The notes under the pieces were generated by a model. That model saw nothing but the letters and a program-made list of their open reading frames with translations. It was not told the origin of the DNA and did no database searches. Shown one piece after another: positions 8,419 through 15,286 of a stretch of 17,158 nt of DNA (its first letter is position 1; the number at the start of each line of letters is the position of its first letter). The stretch covers positions 1 to 17,158 of the forward strand of contig JAJJLU010004172.1 of assembly GCA_023807065.1 (NCBI GenBank), read 5' to 3'. This stretch comes from Isotricha intestinalis. Taxonomy: Eukaryota > Ciliophora > Litostomatea > Vestibuliferida > Isotrichidae. The position numbers and the translations under genes were made by a program.

Positions 8419-9696
8419 ATGCAAAAAACAGAATCCAAAACAAATTATGATGAATCTTATCAAAAATTAATATTAGGAATGGCAACAAAAACTTGGAATA
8501 AAGAGGTTAATGATTTATTTAATTATGAATCACATAGTTGTCAAAAAGCAAAATTATTTTTTGATGAAAATTGTGAAGTTATAAGAACAAAAGATAAAAT
8601 ATCAAAATGTGAAAATTTCAAAGAAGAAAAAAATAAAAATAATAATGATAATATAAATTTAAATTTAAGTGAATTATTATTTTCTGTAATTAAAGAAGAT
8701 AATAATTATTTTATATCAAAAAAATTAAATATAAGTGAAAATCCTTCTTTAAAAAGCATAGAATCAATATCAAATAATTTATGGTATGTTTTAAATTCAG
8801 AAAAAAAGAAAAAAATATATAAAAGCGGTTCAAAATATAATGAAGATTATTTTTTGAATAAGAATGACATAATTAAAATAGGAAAAATAAAATTTTCATT
8901 TAATGAATTTAATATTTATGGAAGTGAAAAAATAAAATATGAAAACAAGGAAAATTCATATAATTTATCTTTTATTAATAATAATACAGAGCCTTTATTT
9001 AATATGATTTATGAAGCTGAAAGAGTAGAAAAAAATGATAAAGATAAAATAATATGTAAAATTTGTTATAGTGATGAAAATAATGATGATAATCCTTTAA
9101 TTAATTTATGTCATTGTAATGGAGGAATGAAATTTTCTCATTTTAATTGTATCAAATTATGGATGAAAACAAAATTAATTGTTAAGGAAAATTCAAGAAA
9201 AAATGTGAAAAATTATAATTTTTCTTGTTTTAATTGTAAAATATGTAAAACACCTTTTCCATTAAGATTTAAAATAAAAAATAATATTATAAATAAAATT
9301 TATAGTTTAATTGATATAGAAAAACCAGAAAATGAGAATTATTTAATTTTAGAATCTTTAGATCAAATAAATGAAAATGATAATTTTAAAAGTATTCATT
9401 TAATAATATTAAATGAAGAAAATTATATTATTGGAAGAGGAAATGAATGTGATATAAAAATAAATGATATTTCTGTTTCTAGAGTTCATGCTATTCTTCA
9501 TTTTGATATGATTAGAAAATTACTTTTATTAAGAGATTTAAAAAGTAAATTTGGAACTTTAATTCTTGTTAAAAAACCCATTAAAATTTTAAAAAAATTT
9601 ATTAGATTACAAATTGGAAGAACATTCATTGAAACTAAATTAGTCGATGAAGATGATGTTAAAGATAAAATTGAAGAAGAAAAAAATTATGATTAA
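8419..9696 (+). CDS. RING-CH (RINGv) plus FHA domain protein, putative phospho-directed E3 ubiquitin ligase
   Basis: Predicted to join a phosphothreonine reader to a ubiquitin-ligase zinc finger. The 425 residues contain a possible degenerate first FHA-like half ending FLNKNDIIKIGKIKFSF (about 145-161). A RING-CH finger follows, with C213, C216, C231, C233, H241, C244, C273 and C276 (extra Cys at 270) and the LCHCNGGMKFSHFNCIKLWM core. A clear FHA domain at about 327-398 has the phosphopeptide-binding signature: G339-R340 (IIGRGNECDIKI), S354-R355 and H357 (SVSRVHAILHF), and a FGTLIL strand. There is no membrane segment, unlike animal MARCH ligases, so it should be soluble. From memory, this combination is common among ciliates and rare elsewhere, which weighs on the organism guess. 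The acidic/basic tail (410-425) is short. Spacing to neighbours is 250 and 290 bp. Confidence 0.87.
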   Translation: MQKTESKTNYDESYQKLILGMATKTWNKEVNDLFNYESHSCQKAKLFFDENCEVIRTKDKISKCENFKEEKNKNNNDNINLNLSELLFSVIKEDNNYFISKKLNISENPSLKSIESISNNLWYVLNSEKKKKIYKSGSKYNEDYFLNKNDIIKIGKIKFSFNEFNIYGSEKIKYENKENSYNLSFINNNTEPLFNMIYEAERVEKNDKDKIICKICYSDENNDDNPLINLCHCNGGMKFSHFNCIKLWMKTKLIVKENSRKNVKNYNFSCFNCKICKTPFPLRFKIKNNIINKIYSLIDIEKPENENYLILESLDQINENDNFKSIHLIILNEENYIIGRGNECDIKINDISVSRVHAILHFDMIRKLLLLRDLKSKFGTLILVKKPIKILKKFIRLQIGRTFIETKLVDEDDVKDKIEEEKNYD

Positions 9697-9986
9697 TATA
9701 ATTTATATAAAATATTAAATTTTTATAATGAATTTAATATTTATATAGATTTATTTTTATTGAAATAGATATTTGTTTGTAGAGGTTTTAAAATATTTAA
9801 AAATAACTTTAATTATTTTTATATATTTTTATCAATGAAAATTATTCATTTTAAAATAGAATAATATTGAAATAATAAATTATCTATTTCATAATTTTTT
9901 TATGACAATAATTAAAAGAATGATACTTATTTCTATTTATTTTTTTATTTTAAAAAATGTTCTTATTATTTTTTATTTTTTAAAAG
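9697..9986. other. Intergenic region, T-rich 3' flank then leader
   Basis: T-rich on the plus strand across most of its length, as other 3' flanks here. No gene, RNA or repeat was recognised; short frames are closed by frequent TAA. Confidence 0.5.
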
Positions 9987-11483
9987 ATGCAGAACGAAAA
10001 TGAAAAATATAAAATTGAAAAAAATTGGGATTTTTATAAAATATCCTTTATTGAAAAAAATGAAAACAAATTAATAATTTCAATATCCAAAAAGAACTCT
10101 TATCATATCTTTGAATCAGATTATACATTACAACAATTAAAAGAATATAAATTACTTTCATCAAGTAATTCAATAAGAGAAATAATAGAATTAATAACAG
10201 GTTTAATTGATGAGAAAAAAATAAACATAAATGAAAAAAAAAATAATATAAAATTAATTTTACTTTCTCCTTTAAGAACTCAAAGTAATGTAGAATTAAT
10301 TTTAAATATGAAAAAAAAAAATTATGATGAACTATTTGATATATTAATAGATAAAACAAATAATTTAGAAGAACAAAATAAAAATTTAATTCTACAAATA
10401 GAAAAACTAAGTGAAAAATTAGAAGAATTAAAAGAAGAAAATTTATTAATGAAAAATAGGGATAATAATATAGAAAGTAATAATTTAGAAAATAATGGAA
10501 TATTTCAAAAATTAAAAACATTAGAAAATAAAATAGAAATTTTAGAAGATTTTCATTTTATAAAAGATAAAAGAAAAATCCAATTAACAAGTTCAAATTT
10601 AAAAAATATAAATATAATAAAAGAACATAAAGATTGGATAAACTCAATATCAACTTTTCCTTCAGGAAATATAATTTCAGTATCAGATGATAAAATAATA
10701 AAAATATTTAATATACATTTTAATTTAATTCAAGAAATTATTGATTCACATGATGATAATATTACATATGTTAATGTAAAAGATGAAAATAATTTTATGA
10801 CTTGTTCTTCTGATGAAACTATTAAATTTTGGACAAAGAAATTAAATGATTTTTATTTAAATAAAACAATAAAAAATGCTCATGATGCTCAAATTAATAA
10901 AGTTATTTATTTTAATGATTATATTATTTCATGTTCAAAAGATAAAAGTATTAAATTTTGGGAAGAAAAAAATGAATCATTTTATTGTATTAAAAGTTTA
11001 AATGATGAAAGTGAAATAAATTCAATTTTATGTTTATATGATAAAAATACATTAATTTCTTCAAGTGAAGATTCAACTAAATTTTGGGATTTAAATAATA
11101 TAAATAATTTAAATGATGATAGTAATATTATAATTAAAGATTGTAATTGTAAAAATGCAAATACATTAGTTAGAATTGATGAAGATAATATAATAACAAA
11201 TGGAAAAGATAATTATGTTAATGTAATATCTTTTTCAAAACAAAAAATTATTAATGAAATTAATATTTTCACGCAATGTTATGGAATTTATTTAGTTAAT
11301 GATAAAGGAATTTTTTTAATAGGAGCTACTTCAAATATTAGAATTTACAGAAAAGATAATTTTGAATGTATTCAAATTATTAAAAATTCACATAATGATG
11401 ACATTGTAGGTTTTAATGAATTAAAAGATGGAAATATTATTTCTTATTCTGCTGATAAAACTATTAAAGTTTGGTCTTTTTAA
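9987..11483 (+). CDS. Coiled-coil plus WD40 seven-blade propeller protein
   Basis: Likely a scaffold; the substrate or complex is unknown. Residues 1-115 form a compact N-terminal module, with YKISFIEKNENKLIISI and later IKLILLSPLRTQSNVELIL strands, that looks like a small alpha/beta domain. Residues 115-190 are a coiled coil rich in Glu, Leu and Lys. From about 205 to the end I count seven WD-type blades: near 209-243, 250-285, 296-328, 335-370, 383-416, 427-455 and 466-498. The best have the SxDxTIKFW ending (SSDETIKFW, SKDKSIKFW, SADKTIKVW); the fifth and sixth are degenerate. The last blade closes at the stop (VWSF), so the propeller is complete. No enzyme motif is visible. Confidence 0.88.
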   Translation: MQNENEKYKIEKNWDFYKISFIEKNENKLIISISKKNSYHIFESDYTLQQLKEYKLLSSSNSIREIIELITGLIDEKKININEKKNNIKLILLSPLRTQSNVELILNMKKKNYDELFDILIDKTNNLEEQNKNLILQIEKLSEKLEELKEENLLMKNRDNNIESNNLENNGIFQKLKTLENKIEILEDFHFIKDKRKIQLTSSNLKNINIIKEHKDWINSISTFPSGNIISVSDDKIIKIFNIHFNLIQEIIDSHDDNITYVNVKDENNFMTCSSDETIKFWTKKLNDFYLNKTIKNAHDAQINKVIYFNDYIISCSKDKSIKFWEEKNESFYCIKSLNDESEINSILCLYDKNTLISSSEDSTKFWDLNNINNLNDDSNIIIKDCNCKNANTLVRIDEDNIITNGKDNYVNVISFSKQKIINEINIFTQCYGIYLVNDKGIFLIGATSNIRIYRKDNFECIQIIKNSHNDDIVGFNELKDGNIISYSADKTIKVWSF

Positions 11484-11640
11484 AAATAAATAATTTTAAA
11501 AAAATATTTTAATTATTTTTTTTTTTGATATCATCAGTAATAATTTTTAAATAATAATCTAAAAAAATTTTGAATAAAAAAAGGGAAATAGTAAAATGAA
11601 TATGGTTTATTATTATATAGTTATAAAAAAAATTAAATAA

Positions 11641-11923
11641 TTTGCAGTTATTGCTCAATTTGCTGATACTTTTATTCCTATTAAAGATTTAACCCTCTCT
11701 TGGAAGTATATTAAATGTTATTGAAGATAATATGATGAAAAAACAATCAGGATAATGCTTTGAATTTAAATATATTGATAATATGTTTTTTTATATTGGT
11801 TTAAATATTTATTTATTTTTTTATATAGTTTTTATTATTTATATTATTAATATTTATTTTATTCTTTTTGGCGTCTGTTGGGAAAAAATTTTATTATTTT
11901 TTAGTTCATTTTATATTTTATAA
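11641..11923 (+). pseudogene. Decayed coding fragment, unrecognised
   Basis: Frame 1 from 11641 reads FAVIAQFADTFIPIKDL before losing coherence. Frame 2 from 11702 continues GSILNVIEDNMMKKQSG, meets TAA at 11753, then reads CFEFKYIDNMFFYIGLN and a hydrophobic run to TAA at 11921. The amino-acid mix (Ala, Val, Pro, Gly, Cys, Asp in sensible proportion) is unlike the intergenic translations nearby, so I think this is a gene remnant with one frame change and one stop. The last part (from about 11810) may be ordinary T-rich sequence. I do not recognise the family. A spliced gene is possible but would still need the TAA at 11753 removed. Confidence 0.35.
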
Positions 11924-12201
11924 AATATTTGGGTATTTTAATCTTTTAATTTTTTTTGGATTTGAAATTAAAATAATCTTGAGTGAATTTCTTTTATATA
12001 TATTATTTTAATTTAAAACTAAAGTAAATAAATAATTTAAATTATTTATTATTTTTAAAATTGATTTTTATTTAGAGAATCAAAAAATTTAAAATCAAAA
12101 GAAGACATCAAAATTTAAAAATAGCAAACATATAAAATAGAAATTAACTTCTCTTCAAAAAATTATTTCATTATAAAAAGTGAAAAAATACATTTACAAA
12201 A

Positions 12202-12706
12202 ATGCAATCATTAAAAGTTGATAAAAAATGCCAAGATAAATCAAACAGTAGACAAATCCAAGCATTGAATATAGGAAGAACAACAGGAGTGACAATAAAT
12301 ATAGTAACTTAGACAAAAAATAATGAACAAATAAATAAAGAATCAATTACAATATAAATAAAAATGATTTCTTAACAGTTATCAACCTGAAGTTGTTGAA
12401 GAAGTACCACAAATTGATACAAAAATAAAAGAAGAGGTTCTTCAAATTTCTTCAATTTGTTATTAATAATAATACTAAAAGTTAATGATGATTATAGTTG
12501 AAAATGTAAATTGTTAATAATAGTAAAAGTAAATCTTCTGTTTTATTTAAGACTATTTTTGTATTTTTTGATGAAGTGTTCATTTCTATATTGAAAAAAA
12601 TGATATGGATGTTACTGTTGTTATTGGAAAGATGATGAAAAAAAATAATAATAAAATTAATCAACAATAAACTGAAAATATTACTTATAAACCTATTAAT
12701 CATTAA
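12202..12706 (+). pseudogene. Decayed coding fragment, unrecognised, with several TAA/TAG interruptions
   Basis: An ATG at 12202 opens 36 codons (start MQSLKVDKKCQDKSNSRQIQ) to TAG at 12310, then the same frame runs 14 codons to TAA at 12355. A second frame carries PEVVEEVPQIDTKIKEEVLQ (12386-12445) to TAA at 12464. After a gap the same frame carries DMDVTVVIGKMMKK (12602-12643) to TAA at 12668, then 11 more codons to TAA at 12704. The composition is protein-like rather than random AT sequence. Most interrupting stops are TAA/TAG, as expected if CAA/CAG glutamine codons decayed by C-to-T change. The family is not recognised, and an intact open frame of useful length is absent on both strands. 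Confidence 0.35.
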
Positions 12707-12888
12707 TGTTTATCAATAAAATAATTAAAAAAAGGAAATCAAGAAAATACATATATATAAATAATTAATTAATCGTATTTTCATCAATAAAAACAAAAAA
12801 ATATATTAACAAAATATATAAAAAAACAAAGATAAAAAAGAAAAAGAAAAAAAAATAAAAATAAATATAAAAAAGAATATATATAAAA

Positions 12889-13785
12889 ATGGATATATAC
12901 TCTCATCCAGAAATATCAGAAATAATATTAGAAAATGGAAATTCAAAATGTTTTGACTGTGGTTCATCAAAGCCAAAATGGTCATCAGTAAACAATGGAA
13001 TATTCCTATGTTTAAAATGTGCTGGAATTCACAGAAATTTAGGTAATAATATAAGTGTTGTTAAATCACTTGATATGGAAGAATGGGATGATAAACAAGT
13101 TTTATTTTTAAAAAAAGGAGGAAATGATAATTTAAAAAAATTTTTCAATGAATATAATATTCAAGATGCTTTTCCTATTGAAATTAAATTTAAAACAAAA
13201 GCCAGTGAATATTATAGAAATAATTTAAGAAATATTGTTGAAAAAGAATTAAATAATAATTTTGTTGGAATTGAATTAATTAAACCTAATGAAAAAGAAG
13301 GAAATGAATTTATAGATGAGAATAAAAATAAAAATGAAGAATTTAATAAAGATTTAATGAAAAAAGAAAATAAAGAAGAAGTTGAAGATGAGAGTAAAGA
13401 TATATTTGATATGATGGAAAGTTTCTTTTTTAAAACAAAGAAAAAAATAGTTGAAACTTCAAAAAATGTAAGTAAGAAAATTGAAGATGTTAAAATTATG
13501 GATAAATTAAAAAATACAGGAAATTTAATTGTTCAAAAAACTCAAGAAGCTTATAAAAGTGATATTGTTCAAGGAATTACTAAAAAAGCCAATGAAAGTG
13601 TTACTTTAATTACTGAAAAAGCAAAATCTATTTTAAATATTAACGATGAAAATAAAGAAGAAAAAAAAAATAATGAAAATAATAATATTAATAAAAAAGA
13701 TAATGATAAAGATAATAAGAGTGAAGAAAAAAAAGAAGATAATGATATTAAAGTAAATAATTTAGATGAAGAAAATTTAAGTTAG
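12889..13785 (+). CDS. ArfGAP-domain protein with amphipathic C-terminal tail
   Basis: A GTPase-activating protein for Arf GTPases, probably acting on Golgi or COPI membranes. The ArfGAP domain occupies about residues 4-115, with the zinc finger C21-x2-C24-x16-C41-x2-C44 and the catalytic arginine R49 in AGIHRNLG, followed by VKSLDMEEWDDKQV, a hallmark of the family. Residues 135-170 are an acidic/lysine linker. Residues 175-250 contain a long amphipathic region (FFFKTKKKIVETSKNV, then KIEDVKIMDKLKNTGNLIVQ and TKKANESVTLITEKAKSIL) that could bind curved membrane like the ALPS-type tail of ArfGAP1. The last 45 residues are Lys/Asn/Asp-rich and disordered. It ends in TAG, the only TAG among the complete genes. 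The leader is a long A/G-rich run (about 12820-12888). Confidence 0.9.
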   Translation: MDIYSHPEISEIILENGNSKCFDCGSSKPKWSSVNNGIFLCLKCAGIHRNLGNNISVVKSLDMEEWDDKQVLFLKKGGNDNLKKFFNEYNIQDAFPIEIKFKTKASEYYRNNLRNIVEKELNNNFVGIELIKPNEKEGNEFIDENKNKNEEFNKDLMKKENKEEVEDESKDIFDMMESFFFKTKKKIVETSKNVSKKIEDVKIMDKLKNTGNLIVQKTQEAYKSDIVQGITKKANESVTLITEKAKSILNINDENKEEKKNNENNNINKKDNDKDNKSEEKKEDNDIKVNNLDEENLS

Positions 13786-14252
13786 ATTTTAAAAATTTAT
13801 TAATTTTTAATATTTTTTTGCTTCTGTAATAATATTTATTTTAATATTCATTAAATAAACTCAGAAAAACAATAATATAAAAATTTTTAATACAAAATTA
13901 TTAAATTATAAAAAAATTAACAAACGGTATAATTGTCTTTTTTAATTAGAATAAATAAAGTAAGATTATATTTTGTAAAAAACCTTCATAATTGAAATAA
14001 ACTATCTTGAAAAATATTTAACTTTTATTTTCTTATTTAATTTAACACTTCATTATTATTTTTTTATTTGATTAAGTTTATTCTTATTTTTATTTCAAAT
14101 ATAAAAGAAAAAGAAACAAAAAAGAAATATATAATATATTGAAAAAGTAATTCAAATAAACCTAAACAAAAAATAACTTAAAAATATGAATCCAAAAAAA
14201 AACTTGAATATTATATATAAACAAATATTTTCTGAAATAAAAATTATTAAAA
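13786..14252. other. Intergenic region with an overlapping upstream reading frame
   Basis: The interval is T-rich at first, then A-rich from about 14100. It holds no gene or RNA that I recognise. A 46-codon frame (ATG 14186, TAA 14324-14326) starts 67 bp before the HAD gene and overlaps its start in another frame. If the transcript begins upstream of 14186 this would reduce initiation at the HAD start; if it begins downstream it is irrelevant. Confidence 0.45.
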
Positions 14253-15101
14253 ATGATAACAGGAGAAAAAAAGAAGAATATAAAATTAGTATTTTCAGAT
14301 TTAGACGACACATTAATAGTAAATAACAAAATACCTGAATTTAACAGAGAAGCAATATTAAAACTGAAAGAAAAAGGTGTTAAATTTATATTAACAACAG
14401 GAAGATCATATGAAATGATTCAAGAAATATTATCACAAATAAATTTAAAAGATAAAGCAAATGAATATTCAATATGTTTTAATGGTGGTTTAATATGTGA
14501 AAATGAAAATGAAAAAGTTTTATATTTCAAAGAATTACCATTTGAAAAAGTAGAAAAAATATTTAAAATAGGTGAAAAATATGATATATGTATAGTAGTA
14601 TTTACAATAAATAAAATATATATATATAAACCAGATCCAATTGAAATAGAACGAAAAGTAAAACTTCAAAAAACAAATCCAATAATAATGGAACAATTAG
14701 ATTTAACACCTTTAAAAAGTGAGAAAATAGCAAAAATTTTATTTGCGAAATATAATGAAATGGAATATTTAAAGAAAATAAAAGAAGAAATAGAAGAATC
14801 ATTTAAAGAAGGTGAATTAAGTTTATCATTTTCATCAAATAGATATATAGAAATAAATGGAAGTGGAATAAATAAAGGATTTGCTGTTAAATGGTTATGT
14901 AATTATTTAAATATTGATATTAAAGATACTATGGCTATTGGAGATAATTATAACGATTACACTATGATTAAGGAAGCTGGATTAGGTGTTGTTGTTAATA
15001 ATGCTATGGATGATGTTAAACAAATAGCTAATTATATTTGTAATAAAAAATTCGATGAAGGAGGAGTTAAGGAAGCTTTGGAAAAATTTATTTTAAATTA
15101 A
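14253..15101 (+). CDS. Cof-type HAD-IIB phosphatase
   Basis: A soluble haloacid-dehalogenase-superfamily hydrolase of 282 residues, the usual length for the Cof family, which removes phosphate from sugar phosphates, FMN or related metabolites. All four motifs are present: motif I FSDLDDTLI (nucleophile D16, acid D18), motif II LTTGR (T48/T49), motif III lysine in INGSGINKGFAV (K208), and motif IV AIGDNYNDYTMIKEAGLGV (D231, D235). The C2B cap lies between about 85 and 195. The substrate cannot be read from the sequence. The closest pattern I know is that of bacterial (clostridial or fusobacterial) Cof proteins, so an old transfer from bacteria is possible. Codon choice is like its neighbours and switches abruptly near 14880, so any transfer is ancient and fully ameliorated. 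Confidence 0.9.
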   Translation: MITGEKKKNIKLVFSDLDDTLIVNNKIPEFNREAILKLKEKGVKFILTTGRSYEMIQEILSQINLKDKANEYSICFNGGLICENENEKVLYFKELPFEKVEKIFKIGEKYDICIVVFTINKIYIYKPDPIEIERKVKLQKTNPIIMEQLDLTPLKSEKIAKILFAKYNEMEYLKKIKEEIEESFKEGELSLSFSSNRYIEINGSGINKGFAVKWLCNYLNIDIKDTMAIGDNYNDYTMIKEAGLGVVVNNAMDDVKQIANYICNKKFDEGGVKEALEKFILN

Positions 15102-15286
15102 TTTTTTTTCTATTTCAAAGAATTATTTGTCATTTATTTTTTTTTATATAAATGGTTTTTTTTTATTTTAATTTTTTTCTACTTCAGTTTTTATAATTTT
15201 TTTTTGTTTTTGTATAAAAATATATTTAGTTAAAATATATAATTTTCATAAAAAAAATCATCATAAAAATTGTTTTTAATAAAAAT

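Larger units (their letters stand above)
11484..12888. other. 1.4-kb stretch without an intact gene, holding two decayed coding-like patches
   Basis: This is the largest gene-free interval here. It starts T-rich and ends A-rich, matching the 3' flank of the WD40 gene and the leader of the ArfGAP gene. Two patches (11641-11923 and 12202-12706, listed separately) keep coding-like codon choice but are cut by stops and frame changes. Short bits such as GGCGTCTGTTGGG near 11870 are the most GC-rich in the interval, but I could not fold them into a known RNA. No tRNA T-loop motif or telomeric repeat was seen. Confidence 0.55.

Noticed and set aside
10048..10521. 157-codon minus-strand open frame inside the WD40 gene
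   Set aside because: It is antisense to a clear coding region. Its Leu/Phe/Tyr-rich translation is what the complement of Lys/Glu/Asn-rich coding gives; it has no domain.
11860..11900. GC-richer island (GGCGTCTGTTGGG) considered as an RNA gene
   Set aside because: Too short, and no cloverleaf, T-loop or stable hairpin partner was found nearby.
11783..11923. 46-codon hydrophobic frame considered as a separate small membrane protein
   Set aside because: The sequence is a T-rich run giving Phe/Ile/Tyr by composition alone, and it continues in frame from the decayed fragment upstream.
12482..12703. 73-codon minus-strand open frame in the gene-free interval
   Set aside because: Low-complexity Ile/Asn/Leu sequence overlapping the plus-strand decayed fragment, which has the more protein-like composition. 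No recognisable domain.
14186..14326. 46-codon frame overlapping the HAD start, considered as a small gene
   Set aside because: It is short, Lys/Asn-rich and overlaps the HAD coding start out of frame. It is more likely chance or at most an upstream frame; mentioned under the intergenic entry.
14602..14802. 66-codon minus-strand open frame inside the HAD gene
   Set aside because: Antisense to well-conserved HAD cap sequence; hydrophobic composition is a by-product of the complement.
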